Counted from the first letter of the stretch, positions 43,198 through 52,845 are shown. The stretch: 64,000 bases of DNA from [Flavobacterium] thermophilum (GCA_900450595.1 UGGS01000002.1:248001-312000); one strand, 5' to 3'. Notes: generated by a model from the letters alone, not told the origin. Numbers and translations are program-made.

Positions 43198-43226
43198 TTG
43201 TTGTCGGGGAACATTCCCATTATATT
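43198..43226 (+). promoter_or_regulatory. Possible sigma-A promoter of ywdK
   Basis: TTGTTG (43198-43203) and TATATT (43221-43226) with a 17-base spacer, in the 260-base gap after ywdI. Confidence 0.5.
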
Positions 43227-43268
43227 GAATGAGGGAAAACAATCTTTCATTAGAAAGGCGGAACAGCT

Positions 43269-43640
43269 ATGAAAACATTCGTCCTTCTCGGCGCGCTCAA
43301 TGCGTTTTTAGCCGTCGCATTGGGAGCGTTTGGCGCGCACGGGCTTGAAGGGAAGATTCCGGATCGTTATTTGGAGATTTGGAAAACGGCGGTCCAATAC
43401 CAGATGTTCCACGCATTAGGGCTGCTTGTTGTCGGATTGCTCGCTGGCAAGGCGCCAAATGTCGGGCTGATCGGTGCGGCGGGCTGGGTGATGTTCGCCG
43501 GCATCGTGTTGTTTTCCGGGAGCTTGTACGTATTAAGTGTAACGCAGATTAAGCCGCTTGGCGCGATCACTCCGTTTGGCGGCGTCGCTTTTTTGGTCGC
43601 CTGGGTGATGATCGGCTATGCGGCGTTGAAATGGCTGTAA
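43269..43640 (+). CDS. ywdK: DUF423 membrane protein YwdK
   Basis: 123 residues with four membrane helices: FVLLGALNAFLAVALGAFGAHGLEGK at the N-terminus (the conserved GAFGAHGL), YQMFHALGLLVVGLL, VMFAGIVLFSGSLYVLSVT and PFGGVAFLVAWVMIGYAAL. This is the DUF423 family, of unknown function. GAAAGGCGG precedes the ATG. Gene order with ung and ywdI is conserved in Bacillus. Confidence 0.87.
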   Translation: MKTFVLLGALNAFLAVALGAFGAHGLEGKIPDRYLEIWKTAVQYQMFHALGLLVVGLLAGKAPNVGLIGAAGWVMFAGIVLFSGSLYVLSVTQIKPLGAITPFGGVAFLVAWVMIGYAALKWL

Positions 43641-43776
43641 GCGAAGCGCGGGCAAGGTGTACCCCGAACAGGAAATCACGCGCCGTCCCAATCATAGAAG
43701 GCACCTTTTTTGTTTCGTTTGCCACCATGATAGACAACTGGGCGTCAGCAACTTGTGATGGACGTCGCATCGGATG

Positions 43777-43812
43777 AAAAAAAGCAGGCTACCCTGGGGC
43801 AGCCTGCTCATC
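43777..43812 (-). terminator. Terminator of the cwlJ-gerQ operon
   Basis: AGCAGGCT (43783-43790) pairs with AGCCTGCT (43801-43808); on the minus strand a T-run follows. Located just after gerQ. Confidence 0.8.
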
Positions 43813-43835
43813 GAACATCGGTTTTGCGCTTGCAC

Positions 43836-44420
43836 TCAGCGCGGCGAATAGGAGGCGAGCGGCGTGGCGGAGGCACCGGCAAACGGATATTCGTAGGCGA
43901 TTTCTCCTTCAAACGTGACGTAATCGAGGTAAATCATCGGGATCAAATAGCGTGTGCCTGTTTGTGGGTCGCTTAAAATGACATGGTCACGTCCAGCCGC
44001 TTCAATGACGCCGCGAAACACCTTGGCATTCCACTCACGGTTGTTTTCAAACGTCGCATAGATAGTGGCGACTTTTCCTTTGTTTAACCGTAAAATGTTT
44101 TCAATGTACGATTCTTCAATCGGCAGCATCCCTGGAATCGATGGGCCGGTGGTGGTCGGCATCGGTGTCGGGGCCGTAAACGTCGGCGCCTGCAAACCGA
44201 ACGTCGGAGCGGCGGCTGTCGCCGGTGTCATCGTTGGAGCGGCAGCCGCTTGCGGATAGTAATAATACGGGTACGCCGCCGGATAGTACGGCTGCGGATA
44301 CGGATAGCCGTATGGATAGGATGCATACGGTTGTTGCCGTTCTTGACCGAACGGCGAATAATAAAATGATTGTTGCTCCTCATCAAGTGGATAAAATTGA
44401 TTTTCTGGATTGTTCGGCAT
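43836..44420 (-). CDS. gerQ: Spore coat protein GerQ
   Basis: 194 residues. The N-terminal half is Tyr/Pro/Ala rich (YASYPYGYPYPQPYYPAAYP), typical of coat proteins and of transglutaminase-crosslinked GerQ. The C-terminal half is a conserved domain (LPIEESYIENILRLNKGK, then VFRGVIEAAGRDHVILSDP). GerQ is needed to place the lytic enzyme CwlJ in the coat, and cwlJ is directly upstream in the same operon. Should be expressed in the mother cell. Confidence 0.93.
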   Translation of the reverse strand: MPNNPENQFYPLDEEQQSFYYSPFGQERQQPYASYPYGYPYPQPYYPAAYPYYYYPQAAAAPTMTPATAAAPTFGLQAPTFTAPTPMPTTTGPSIPGMLPIEESYIENILRLNKGKVATIYATFENNREWNAKVFRGVIEAAGRDHVILSDPQTGTRYLIPMIYLDYVTFEGEIAYEYPFAGASATPLASYSPR

Positions 44421-44438
44421 AAAGAACCCTCCTCAATA

Positions 44439-44885
44439 TTAAGAATAGACACGTGGGCAGTCGGATGGAGTCGGTGCAAAAAAGCAATGCGATTTGTAGC
44501 GGCCGACGTTCCACTGGCCAAACCATTGCGGTGGGCACGGTTGACCTTCAGGTGGTTTAAAAAACCAAAGGGCGTTTGTCGCTGGGTGGTAGCGCCAACC
44601 GCGGAGCACTTGGCGGGCTAGGCCGATGTCCACTTCGCGCGCCCGTTGGTAAAAGTACCCTTTTTGCACCGCCTCAAAGCCTCCCGGGCTTTGAAACACC
44701 ATTTGCCGGATAGAGCGGATGCCGCGGAAGTCAAGGCAGTCGGCGATGACGCGGTTGACGCCGACGTTGCCGACCATGAGCATCCCAAGCCGCCCGTCTC
44801 CTTCCGCTTCGGCTCGCATGAGCCGAGCCAACAACTTCACTTCCTCTTCTGTGTGGGCTACAATGGAGGGAGCGATCTGACCCAT
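44439..44885 (-). CDS. cwlJ: Spore cortex-lytic hydrolase CwlJ
   Basis: 148-residue cell wall hydrolase (Hydrolase_2/SleB-type catalytic domain): LLARLMRAEAEGDGRLGMLMVGNVGVNRVIADC with the catalytic Glu, then FQSPGGFEAVQKGYFYQRA and ATNALWFFKPPEGQPCPPQWF. It has no signal peptide, as expected for CwlJ, which acts on the cortex from the coat in response to Ca-dipicolinate. GAGGTGAC precedes the ATG. It lies 18 bases before gerQ, matching the B. subtilis operon. Confidence 0.92.
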   Translation of the reverse strand: MGQIAPSIVAHTEEEVKLLARLMRAEAEGDGRLGMLMVGNVGVNRVIADCLDFRGIRSIRQMVFQSPGGFEAVQKGYFYQRAREVDIGLARQVLRGWRYHPATNALWFFKPPEGQPCPPQWFGQWNVGRYKSHCFFAPTPSDCPRVYS

Positions 44886-45211
44886 ATCGTCACCTCAGTC
44901 GTTGTGAATTTCGACAGTAATAGGCTATTGATGGAACAGGAAAATGGTGACAGACAGACAGGCGATTTCTCGGAGGAATTTCTGATTTATATGTATGGGG
45001 CAGTTGGGCTGGATATGACAGAAACAGGGGAGGTTGACCAAAAAGGGAAACCCGTTGCGCAAGAAAGACCCGTAACATGATGTGCAAAGGGATGACGGCG
45101 GAAGAAATCGCTCGTTTGGCTGACCTTTCAGGGGGAGGAGCTCGCCGGTTGCTTGAAGAACAGGAAAATAAGCGAAGGGGCCCTGCCGCGTTTGGGCCCC
45201 TCTTTTTTATA
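44886..45211 (+). other. Gap with coding-like remnants and a terminator
   Basis: About 320 bases between cwlJ and hemQ. Two short frames on the plus strand read EEFLIYMYGAVGLDMTETGE (ending at 45080) and GMTAEEIARLADLS...RRLLEEQENK (from 45077). The latter resembles the C-terminal tail of Rpn/PD-(D/E)xK transposase-like proteins, so a decayed copy is possible. A hairpin AGGGGCCC / GGGCCCCT with TTTTTT follows at 45175-45211. Confidence 0.3.
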
Positions 45212-45953
45212 CATGGAAGAACGAAGGAACTTTTTCCACCGACAAGCGAGTGCCGACGAAAAATGAACCAAACTCGCCAAAGCGGGCGCTCACTTCATCA
45301 AAGCGCATTTCATAGACGAGCTTTTTGAACTGGAGTGCATCATCTGAAAACAAGGTGACGCCCCATTCAAAATCATCCAAGCCGACGGAGCCGGTGATGA
45401 TTTGCGTCACTTTGCCGGCGTATTTTCGGCCGGTCATGCCGTGGGCGCGCATGAGTTCGCGCCGCTGTTCCATCGACAACATGTACCAGTTGTCGTTGCC
45501 TTGGCGCCGCTTGTCCATCGGATAGAAGCAAATGTAGTTCGTTTTCGGCAAAATTGGATACAAACGGCGGCGCACCTCTGGAATTTGGTACGGATCTTCG
45601 CTGCCGGACGCCAAGTAGTTGCTCAACTCCACGACCGAAACGTACGAATACGCAGGTAATAAATAGTCGGCGAGTTTCGTTTTGTTAAGCGCTGTTTCGA
45701 TTTCATGCAGCTCATCCAGCGTCGGCCGCAAAATCATGAACAAAATATCGGCTTTTTGCCCGACGATCGTGTAGACGGCATGGCTTCCTTGCTTCTCGCT
45801 TTCCGTCGTCTCCCATTGGTCGACAAGCGCTAAAAACTCACTGATCGCTGCCTCGCGCTCTTCGTTTGGAAGTGTTTTCCACGCGCTCCAGTCGATCGTG
45901 CGGAAATCGTGCAAACAATACCAACCGTCCAACGTTTGGGCCGCTTCGCTCAT
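45207..45953 (-). CDS. hemQ: Coproheme decarboxylase HemQ
   Basis: 248-residue chlorite-dismutase-family enzyme that converts iron-coproporphyrin III to haem b using peroxide, the last step of the coproporphyrin pathway of Gram-positives. Features: [41 protein letters not shown], the Tyr-containing [14 protein letters not shown], and [33 protein letters not shown] where the haem-ligand His is part of [12 protein letters not shown]. The start at 45953 is eight bases from AAAGGAG; 45956 is equally possible. Divergent from pta. Confidence 0.94.
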   Translation of the reverse strand: MSEAAQTLDGWYCLHDFRTIDWSAWKTLPNEEREAAISEFLALVDQWETTESEKQGSHAVYTIVGQKADILFMILRPTLDELHEIETALNKTKLADYLLPAYSYVSVVELSNYLASGSEDPYQIPEVRRRLYPILPKTNYICFYPMDKRRQGNDNWYMLSMEQRRELMRAHGMTGRKYAGKVTQIITGSVGLDDFEWGVTLFSDDALQFKKLVYEMRFDEVSARFGEFGSFFVGTRLSVEKVPSFFHV

Positions 45954-46181
45954 CATCGTCACTCCTTTATTCAATCAATTGTACAGTACCACTATATCAT
46001 AGTTTGGCCAAAAAAGCGGGTGTCCGTGCATAAAGCAAAAGATACTGAATTGTTCCAAAAGGTGAATTATTGATTGGAAGGGCTTACGATCGTTGCGTTT
46101 TCGTATCGAAGCGGTATGCTTAATGTAGAGAAAGGCTGATGCCTGGAGACAGGCGGGCCAACCGTGAAGGAGGCATGAATC

Positions 46182-47162
46182 GTGACAACCGATTTATTTA
46201 CGGCATTAAAAGCGAAAGTAACCGATACGGGTCGAAAAATCGTGTTTCCGGAGGGAACCGATGACCGCATCTTAACGGCGGCGAGCCGTTTGGCGACGGA
46301 GCAAGTGCTTCAGCCGATCGTCCTTGGCGATGAGCAAGCTGTGCGGGTGAAAGCGGCGGCGCTTGGCTTGCCGCTTGAAGGGGTGGAGATTGTCAACCCG
46401 CGCCGCTACGGCGGGTTTGATGAGCTAGTTTCGGCGTTTGTGGAGCGGCGCAAAGGGAAAGTGACAGAAGAAACGGCGCGCGAGTTGCTTTTCGATGAAA
46501 ACTATTTCGGTACGATGCTCGTTTATACGGGAGCGGCCGACGGCCTCGTCAGCGGGGCGGCCCACTCGACGGCCGATACGGTCCGACCAGCCTTGCAAAT
46601 CATTAAAACGAAGCCAGGCGTTGGCAAAACGTCCGGCGTGTTCATCATGGTGCGCGGCGACGAAAAATATGTGTTTGCCGATTGCGCCATCAACATTGCT
46701 CCTAACAGTCATGATTTGGCTGAAATCGCGGTCGAGAGCGCCCGGACGGCCAAAATGTTCGGCCTTACGCCGCGCGTAGCGCTGTTAAGCTTTTCCACGA
46801 AAGGGTCGGCCTCGTCGCCGGAGACGGAAAAAGTGGCCGAAGCGGTGCGGTTGGCGAAAGAAATGGCGCCGGATCTGATCCTTGACGGTGAGTTTCAATT
46901 TGACGCCGCGTTTGTGCCAGAGGTGGCGAAAAAGAAAGCGCCGGACTCGGTCATTCAAGGGGACGCAAATGTCTTTATTTTCCCGAGCCTTGAGGCGGGC
47001 AACATCGGCTACAAAATCGCCCAGCGCCTTGGCGGCTTTGAAGCGGTCGGCCCGATTTTGCAAGGGCTGAACAAGCCGGTCAACGACCTATCGCGCGGAT
47101 GCAGCGCCGAAGACGCCTACAAGCTCGCGCTCATCACCGCGGCGCAGTCGCTTGGGGAGTAA
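46182..47162 (+). CDS. pta: Phosphate acetyltransferase
   Basis: 326-residue enzyme interconverting acetyl-CoA and acetyl phosphate, for overflow to acetate with AckA. Landmarks: GRKIVFPEGTDDRILTAASRLA, GLVSGAAHSTADTVRPALQIIKTKPG, FADCAINIAPNSHDLAEIAVESA, LLSFSTKGSASSPETEKVAEA and DGEFQFDAAFVPEVAKKKAP. It begins with GTG after AAGGAGG. Next to lipL and hemQ as in B. subtilis. Confidence 0.95.
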   Translation: MTTDLFTALKAKVTDTGRKIVFPEGTDDRILTAASRLATEQVLQPIVLGDEQAVRVKAAALGLPLEGVEIVNPRRYGGFDELVSAFVERRKGKVTEETARELLFDENYFGTMLVYTGAADGLVSGAAHSTADTVRPALQIIKTKPGVGKTSGVFIMVRGDEKYVFADCAINIAPNSHDLAEIAVESARTAKMFGLTPRVALLSFSTKGSASSPETEKVAEAVRLAKEMAPDLILDGEFQFDAAFVPEVAKKKAPDSVIQGDANVFIFPSLEAGNIGYKIAQRLGGFEAVGPILQGLNKPVNDLSRGCSAEDAYKLALITAAQSLGE

Positions 47163-47250
47163 AGAGGCGGCGAACTGAGCAAGAGGAGTCGGAACCGGTT
47201 CGTTTTGCCAAAGAATGGGCGATCTCTTGTTTCATGCATGGATTCGTGTC

Positions 47251-47291
47251 AAAGAAGGCGGCTGGCTACTGTTTAGCCGCTTTCTTTTTTT
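47251..47291 (+). terminator. Terminator after pta
   Basis: AAAGAAGGCGGCT (47251-47263) pairs with AGCCGCTTTCTTT (47275-47287), one G-T pair, ending in a run of T. Confidence 0.85.
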
Positions 47292-47362
47292 GCCGGCCGT
47301 AATGGTTCCGGCTTGATGTGGTATAATGGGAGCGGAACGTTCAACGTAAGGGGTTGCTCGCG

Positions 47363-48214
47363 ATGAGCCATGAACTGTTGCGGCAGCCGAAATGGCGGGT
47401 CATCGACCAGTCGCACTTCGGGCCGCTGTTTGATGCGAAACAATCGTTTGCGATCGATGATACGCTCTGCACCGCGGTTGGCGCGGGACAGTCGGATGCG
47501 GTCGTCCGCACGTGGGTGCATGAGAATACCGTCGTCTTAGGCGCCGCTGATACGAAGCTTCCGTACATCGATGAGGCCATTTCGTTTTTGCGCCAGGAAG
47601 GGTATCGCGTCGTCGTCCGCAATTCCGGCGGGTTGGCCGTTGTCCTTGACAGCGGGGTGTTGAATATTTCGCTCATTTTTCCGGAAACGAAAAACACGAT
47701 TGCCATCGAGCAAGGGTATGAGGCGATGTATGCGCTCATGGCCGCCATGCTTGCCTCATACGGCGCCCGCGTTGAGGCGGGGGAAATCGTCGGTTCGTAT
47801 TGCCCGGGGAGCTATGACTTGAGCATTGGCGGCAAAAAGTTTGCCGGCATTTCGCAACGGCGCGTGCGCGGCGGCGTTGCCGTGCAAATCTACCTTTGCG
47901 TCAACGGGAGCGGAGCCGCGCGGGCTGAGCTTATTCGCCGTTTTTATGAGCTCGGCCGCCAAGGAGAGAAAACGAAATTCGCCTACCCCGATGTTGTCCC
48001 AACTGTCATGGCGTCGCTGTCTGAGCTTCTCGGCTGCGAGTTGTCGATCGATGAGCTGCTTGTCGCCCTTTGGCGCACGCTGCAGTCGTTTGGCGGCGAG
48101 CTGTATTCGTCTGCCCTCGAGAACGGCGAATGGAATTGGTATGAGCAGTATTGGGCGCGCATCGTCGAACGGAATGAAACGGCGCTCAGCGGTGCGCTTT
48201 CAGCAGGGGAGTAA
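47363..48214 (+). CDS. lipL: Octanoyl-[GcvH]:protein N-octanoyltransferase
   Basis: 283-residue LipL (YwfL), which moves octanoyl groups from GcvH to the E2 subunits of dehydrogenases in lipoate synthesis. The catalytic Cys is in [24 protein letters not shown], and the fold is the biotin/lipoate ligase type ([25 protein letters not shown]). The ATG at 47363 lies nine bases from AAGGGG; a TTG at 47354 is less likely. Monocistronic between terminators. Confidence 0.92.
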   Translation: MSHELLRQPKWRVIDQSHFGPLFDAKQSFAIDDTLCTAVGAGQSDAVVRTWVHENTVVLGAADTKLPYIDEAISFLRQEGYRVVVRNSGGLAVVLDSGVLNISLIFPETKNTIAIEQGYEAMYALMAAMLASYGARVEAGEIVGSYCPGSYDLSIGGKKFAGISQRRVRGGVAVQIYLCVNGSGAARAELIRRFYELGRQGEKTKFAYPDVVPTVMASLSELLGCELSIDELLVALWRTLQSFGGELYSSALENGEWNWYEQYWARIVERNETALSGALSAGE

Positions 48215-48278
48215 GGGAAGCAGTCCGTCCGGCGGCAGGCGAAGAGCCTGCGTTCATCGCCTGACGCCGCCGGCGGAC

Positions 48279-48357
48279 AAAAAGGATGCCCCGTGTCTCG
48301 GCCGCACCGGAACGAGTGCGATCAAGGTGCGGTTCTGGACCGGACATCCTTTTTTGT
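48279..48357. terminator. Bidirectional terminator between lipL and rsfA
   Basis: AAAGGATG pairs with CATCCTTT at the base, with a further GCCGCACC/GGTGCGGT arm inside; T-run at the plus-strand end. Confidence 0.65.
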
Positions 48358-49011
48358 TTACTCCGCGATTTTTTCCAAGTTGCCGTTCGGGTCCATACGG
48401 AAGGTCAGCCCCCGCTCTTCTTCTTCCTTTAACACCATTTTGCGCGCCCGGTTAATGATTTTGACGAGCGTCTCAAAATCTTCTTGCACTGTTGACGAGT
48501 TTTCTTCCAACTTAGCAACCTTTTCCTGAAGTTCTTTGTTTTGTTGCTTGAGTTCTTCAATTTCGCGGCGCAGCCGTTCGTTTTCTTTCAAGAGCGTCTC
48601 CCGTTTTCGTTCATGCGACTGGAACGTTTTCAAAAAAGCGATCACTTGATCCAGCGTCACGTGTTGCGGCGGGGAGGCCGGGATGACGGCCGGCAGCTGC
48701 ATCACTTCCCCGAGCTCCTCCAATGAGGGCATCGGCGGTTCATACAAGCGCCGCTTGCGGACGCCGCCTTGTTTGGCGAGCAGCCGCTGCCGCTCTTTTC
48801 GCTGTTTTTTTGCCAACTGCAATGCTTCTTCGTAGCGATGGCGGACGACCGCGTTCCAGCGAAAGCCGCAGGCGGCCGATGTCCGGTTCAGCCTGTCGCC
48901 GACTTCTTCAAAGGCGTTGAGTTGGGTGCTCCCTTCGCGCACATGGCGCAATACCGTTTCCGCCAATAATAAATCATCTTCTTCCGTCCAAGCGTCTTGC
49001 CGTTGTTTCAC
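48358..49011 (-). CDS. rsfA: Prespore regulator RsfA
   Basis: 217 residues. An N-terminal Myb/SANT-like DNA-binding domain ([54 protein letters not shown]) is followed by a proline-rich linker and a long C-terminal coiled coil (~140-190, [31 protein letters not shown]). This is RsfA, a sigma-F-controlled modulator of prespore genes. No operon partner. Convergent with lipL. Confidence 0.9.
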   Translation of the reverse strand: MKQRQDAWTEEDDLLLAETVLRHVREGSTQLNAFEEVGDRLNRTSAACGFRWNAVVRHRYEEALQLAKKQRKERQRLLAKQGGVRKRRLYEPPMPSLEELGEVMQLPAVIPASPPQHVTLDQVIAFLKTFQSHERKRETLLKENERLRREIEELKQQNKELQEKVAKLEENSSTVQEDFETLVKIINRARKMVLKEEEERGLTFRMDPNGNLEKIAE

Positions 49012-49186
49012 TGTTCTCCACTCCTTCTTTCAATGCTAGTAAAAGCATGGACAAAATAAAATGAATTTATACGTTGCAAGTTTACAGGATTGACAAGTTG
49101 AAAGAATGAAAGGCCGCAAACTTGCAATTTTCTTCGGGAAGCGGTAGAATACACAAAGCAAACGCTGCAGAAAGGGATGACGCATA

Positions 49187-49414
49187 ATGGCAAATGAGTT
49201 TCGCGTTTGCGACGACTGCAAGGCGCCGAATTTAAAAACATTGATTCCGCGTTTGAAAAAGCTGGATCCGGATGCGGTCATTAAAATCGGCTGCCAGTCG
49301 TATTGCGGTCCGGGGCGGAAAAAAACGTTCGCCTTCGTCAACAACCGCCCGGTGGCAGCGCTGACGGAGGATGAGCTGATTGAAAAAGTGGCTGAAAAGC
49401 TGAAAAAACGGTGA
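49187..49414 (+). CDS. yuzB: DUF1450 protein, YuzB-like
   Basis: 75 residues containing [20 protein letters not shown] and [24 protein letters not shown]. Two Cys pairs (CDDC and CQSYC) could bind metal or form a thioredoxin-like iron-sulfur fold; the family is DUF1450. Function unknown. AAAGGGATGACGC precedes the ATG. A perfect terminator follows. Confidence 0.82.
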   Translation: MANEFRVCDDCKAPNLKTLIPRLKKLDPDAVIKIGCQSYCGPGRKKTFAFVNNRPVAALTEDELIEKVAEKLKKR

Positions 49415-49416
49415 CG

Positions 49417-49451
49417 AATCACCTTCTTTGCCGAAAGAAGGTGATTTTTTG
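49417..49451 (+). terminator. Terminator after the DUF1450 gene
   Basis: AATCACCTTCTTT (49417-49429) pairs perfectly with AAAGAAGGTGATT (49434-49446), loop GCCG, then T-run. Confidence 0.9.
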
Positions 49452-49558
49452 TTTTTTCCGTCAATAATGGAGAAAGACGGAGAAAAAAGTCAACTATTTC
49501 TTTGCCAAAAGAAACGGCGTATAATAGATGTATGTTGGAGACGGAAGAGGAGGATGCG

Positions 49559-50857
49559 ATGTATTCCGGCGGGCAGCTTGACGAAGAAAAAGTGTTTAAA
49601 GATCCGGTGCACCGATACATACATGTTCGCGACAAAGTCATCTGGGATTTGATCGGCACAAAAGAGTTTCAGCGCCTGCGCCGCATTAAGCAGCTCGGCA
49701 CGACATATTTGACGTTTCACGGCGCCGAGCACAGCCGGTTTAACCATTCGCTCGGCGTTTACGAAATTATCCGCCGCATCATTGACGACGTGTTTGTCGG
49801 CCGCGATCATTGGGATCATAGCGAGCGCCTTCTTTGCCTATGCGCGGCGCTCTTGCACGATTTAGGGCACGGCCCGTTTTCCCATTCATTTGAAAAGGTG
49901 TTTCGCCTCGACCACGAAGATTTTACACAGGCAATCATTTTAGGCGATACAGAAGTGAACGCCGCCTTGCGCGAAGTGGGCGACGATTTTCCGCAAAAAG
50001 TGGCGGAAGTGATCGCCAAAACGTACCCGAACAAGCTTGTGGTGAGCCTCATTTCGAGCCAAATTGACGCCGATCGGATGGACTATTTGCTGCGCGATGC
50101 CTACTACACCGGCGTCAGCTACGGCTATTTTGACATGGAGCGCATTTTGCGCGTCATGCGCCCGCGCGAAGACCAAGTCGTCATCAAACGAAGCGGCATG
50201 CATGCGGTCGAGGATTACATTATGAGCCGCTACCAAATGTATTGGCAAGTGTATTTCCATCCTGTGACGCGCAGTGCGGAAGTCATTTTAACGAAAATTT
50301 TGCATCGGGCGAAAAAGCTGTACGAGGACGGGTATACGTTTGCGACGAAGCCGACCCATTTTTTATCGTTTTTTGCCGGCCATGTAACGCTCGGCGACTA
50401 TTTGGCGCTCGATGAAGCAATCATCCTGTTTTACTTCCAGCAATGGCAATACGAGCGGGATCCGATTTTAAGCGACTTATGCCGGCGGTTTGTCCACCGC
50501 CGCCTGTTCAAATATACGGAGTTCCATCCGACAAACGAGCAAATGGCAAAGCTGATCGAGCTGACCGGCCTGTTTAAAAAGGCTGGGATCGACCCGGACT
50601 ATTACTTAGTCGTCGATTCATCGTCCGACTTGCCGTACGATTTTTACCGGCCGGGCGAGGAAGGCGAGCGCCTGCCGATTTATTTGTTGATGCCAAACGG
50701 GGAGCTGCGCGAGCTGTCGCGCGAATCGGTGTTGGTTGACGCCATTTCCGGCAAGCGGCGCACCGACCATAAGCTCTATTTCCCCGCTGATTTTCTTGAA
50801 GACATGTCGACGAAGCGGACAGTGAAGAAAAAGATTATGGAAATTTTAAAGGGTTAG
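49559..50857 (+). CDS. ywfO: HD-domain phosphohydrolase YwfO (dNTPase-like)
   Basis: 432 residues. The HD metal site is visible as HSRFNHSLGVYEIIRRI, then LCLCAALLHDLGHGPFSHSFEKVF, then the late Asp in LISSQIDADRMDYLLRDAYYTGVSYG. This is the dGTPase-like HD subfamily; B. subtilis YwfO is reported as a nucleotide triphosphohydrolase. The ATG at 49559 follows GAGGAGG; an upstream in-frame ATG at 49502 lacks a site. Followed after 13 bases by ywgA, so likely an operon. Confidence 0.87.
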   Translation: MYSGGQLDEEKVFKDPVHRYIHVRDKVIWDLIGTKEFQRLRRIKQLGTTYLTFHGAEHSRFNHSLGVYEIIRRIIDDVFVGRDHWDHSERLLCLCAALLHDLGHGPFSHSFEKVFRLDHEDFTQAIILGDTEVNAALREVGDDFPQKVAEVIAKTYPNKLVVSLISSQIDADRMDYLLRDAYYTGVSYGYFDMERILRVMRPREDQVVIKRSGMHAVEDYIMSRYQMYWQVYFHPVTRSAEVILTKILHRAKKLYEDGYTFATKPTHFLSFFAGHVTLGDYLALDEAIILFYFQQWQYERDPILSDLCRRFVHRRLFKYTEFHPTNEQMAKLIELTGLFKKAGIDPDYYLVVDSSSDLPYDFYRPGEEGERLPIYLLMPNGELRELSRESVLVDAISGKRRTDHKLYFPADFLEDMSTKRTVKKKIMEILKG

Positions 50858-50870
50858 GAGATGACGGAGA

Positions 50871-51389
50871 GTGCTCACAGAGCATGCGAAAGTGATGAAG
50901 GCGTTGGCGGCCGCCGGGGAAATAGCGGGCCGCAAAAAGCTGCAAAAAATGATTTACATCGCCAAAAAGCTCGACTTTCCGTTTTATGAGAAGTTCGACT
51001 TCCACTTTTACGGCCCGTATTCGGAAGAGTTGACGTGCCGCATCGAAGAGCTGTGCGCGCTCGGCTTTTTGCATGAAGTGAAAGAGAAAAAGAGCGGCTA
51101 TGTGCAATATCGCTATACACTGACCGAAGCGGGCGAACAGTTTTTGCGCCATTATGACTGGGAGATGCCGGGCCTTGCCGAATGCATGCAGGCGATGAAC
51201 GGACAAAATGCCCGTTTTTTGGAACTTGTGTCCACCGTACTTTATTTTGAACATTTGCCGAAAGACGAAGTGAAAGAGAAAATTGCGGTGTTAAAAAGCA
51301 AGCAGCGCTATACGGAGGACGAGATCGAAGAGGCGTATGCGTATATTGAGGCGCTGCGCAGCCGATGCAACAAGGGCGCTTGTGTGTAG
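50871..51389 (+). CDS. ywgA: YwgA family protein
   Basis: 172-residue protein of unknown function, conserved next to ywfO in Bacillaceae. It opens LTEHAKVMKALAAAGEIAGRKKLQKMIYIAKKLDFPFYEKF and contains a winged-helix-like pattern (YGPYSEELTCRIEELCALGFL, YTLTEAGEQFL), which suggests a DNA- or protein-binding fold related to the SocA/DUF4065 class. GTG start at 50871 after TTAGGAG. Confidence 0.75.
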   Translation: MLTEHAKVMKALAAAGEIAGRKKLQKMIYIAKKLDFPFYEKFDFHFYGPYSEELTCRIEELCALGFLHEVKEKKSGYVQYRYTLTEAGEQFLRHYDWEMPGLAECMQAMNGQNARFLELVSTVLYFEHLPKDEVKEKIAVLKSKQRYTEDEIEEAYAYIEALRSRCNKGACV

Positions 51390-51436
51390 ACGGGTGGAAA
51401 ATGCGGTTTCAACGGATCGTCAGTTGGCCATAGACG

Positions 51437-51470
51437 AAAAGGTGTCCCATTGTTCCGGGGACACCTTCTT
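51437..51470. terminator. Bidirectional terminator between ywgA and the purine permease
   Basis: AAGGTGTCCC and GGGGACACCTT arms around ATTGTTCC, A-run before and T-rich after. Fourth copy of the GTGTCCC terminator family. Confidence 0.8.
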
Positions 51471-51472
51471 CA

Positions 51473-52774
51473 TTAATGCGGCAAAAACGCCAGCTGCAAA
51501 AAGAACAGCACGGCAAGCACGTACAGCAGCAACGGCACATCGCGCCAGCGGCCGCGGGCGATTTTTAAGAGCGGGTACGAGATGAAGCCGAGCGCGATGC
51601 CGGTCGCGATGCTGGACGTGAGCGGCATGCTTAAGATGATGAGAAAGGCTGGGAACGCTTCGTCCAGTTCGCGCCAATTGATATGGGCGATGTTGCTGAT
51701 CATCAAGCTGCCGACGACAATGAGCGCCGGGGCGGTGATGGCAGAAAGCCCGGCGACGGCGCCGACCAGCGGGCTGAAAAAGGCGGCTGCGATGAACAAG
51801 ACGGCGACCGTGAGCGCGGTCAAGCCGGTGCGGCCGCCGGCGGCGACGCCGGTTGACGACTCGATGTACGCCGATGTCGGGCTCGTGCCGAACATGGCGC
51901 CGATCGTGGTCGCGACGGAGTCGGCCAAGAGCGCCTCGCGGGCGCGCGGCAGTGTGTTTCCTTTCATCAGTCCCGCTTGCTGGGCGACGCCGATCATCGT
52001 GCCGGTCGTGTCAAAGAGCGTGACAAGCAAAAAGGAAAAGACGACAGCGTACAAGCTGTGGCTGATGACATCGCCAACGGCCGTCAATGGATTGGCGGCG
52101 ACAAGCCCTTCCGGCAGCGACGGCAGCGAGACGATGCCTTTGTCAAAGTGAAGTTGTCCGGTCGCGTAGGCGATGACGCCGGTCGCGACCATGCCGTAAA
52201 AGAGCGCGCCGTTGACGCCGCGCATCATGAAAACGAGCGTCACCGCCAGGCCGATGAGCGTCAACACGGCCGACGGGGCATGCAAGTTGCCGAGCGCCAC
52301 CAAATTTTGCGGATGGGCTTGGATAATTCCCGTCAGCCGCAGGCCGATAAAGGCGATAAACAGCCCGATGCCGGCGGTGATGCCGTGCTTCAAGCTGTCG
52401 GGGATCACTTCGATCAGCTTGCTGCGGAGCGGGGTGAGCGACAGCAACAAAAACAACACCCCGGCCACAAACACAGCGGAAAACGCGGTTTCGTACGAAA
52501 TGCCGCCGTGCGAGCCGACGACGGAATAGGCGAAATAGGCGTTCAGCCCCATGCCGGGCGCGATGGCGATCGGATAGTTGGCAAAGATGGCCATCCATAG
52601 CGTGCCGACGACGGTTGCGATGACGGTGGCGGTGAACGCCTGTTCAAACGGGACGCCGGCATCTGATAAGATGACCGGATTGACGACGATGATGTACACC
52701 ATGGTGAAAAAAGTCGTCAGGCCAGCGAGAAATTCCGTTTTGCGGTCAGTCTGTTTCTCTGCGAAACGAATCAT
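51473..52774 (-). CDS. NCS2/AzgA-type purine permease
   Basis: 433 residues, about 13 membrane segments, of the AzgA/PbuG/PbuO branch of nucleobase transporters, so probably a guanine/hypoxanthine or adenine importer. Markers: TEFLAGLTTFFTMVYIIVVNP, IAIAPGMGLNAYFAYSVV, FLLVTLFDTTGTMIGVAQQAG and SPTSAYIESSTGVAAGGRTGLTAL. ATG at 52774 follows AGGAGG. A PurBox-like inverted pair flanks its promoter, which supports a purine role. Which of PbuG or PbuO it corresponds to is not decided here. Confidence 0.88.
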   Translation of the reverse strand: MIRFAEKQTDRKTEFLAGLTTFFTMVYIIVVNPVILSDAGVPFEQAFTATVIATVVGTLWMAIFANYPIAIAPGMGLNAYFAYSVVGSHGGISYETAFSAVFVAGVLFLLLSLTPLRSKLIEVIPDSLKHGITAGIGLFIAFIGLRLTGIIQAHPQNLVALGNLHAPSAVLTLIGLAVTLVFMMRGVNGALFYGMVATGVIAYATGQLHFDKGIVSLPSLPEGLVAANPLTAVGDVISHSLYAVVFSFLLVTLFDTTGTMIGVAQQAGLMKGNTLPRAREALLADSVATTIGAMFGTSPTSAYIESSTGVAAGGRTGLTALTVAVLFIAAAFFSPLVGAVAGLSAITAPALIVVGSLMISNIAHINWRELDEAFPAFLIILSMPLTSSIATGIALGFISYPLLKIARGRWRDVPLLLYVLAVLFFLQLAFLPH

Positions 52775-52786
52775 GGGCGACCTCCT

Positions 52787-52831
52787 AAAAACGAACAATG
52801 TCAGAAACCATTATAATAATATTCGTTTTTC
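52787..52831 (-). promoter_or_regulatory. PurBox-like inverted pair and promoter of the purine permease
   Basis: AAAAACGAACAATG on the plus strand (52787-52800) and AAAACGAATATT on the minus strand (52819-52831) form a divergent pair about 18 bases apart, like the two PurBoxes (core CGAAC) bound by PurR. A minus-strand TATAAT lies between them at 52810-52815. Confidence 0.45.
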
Positions 52832-52845
52832 CCTAAAAATGCAAC

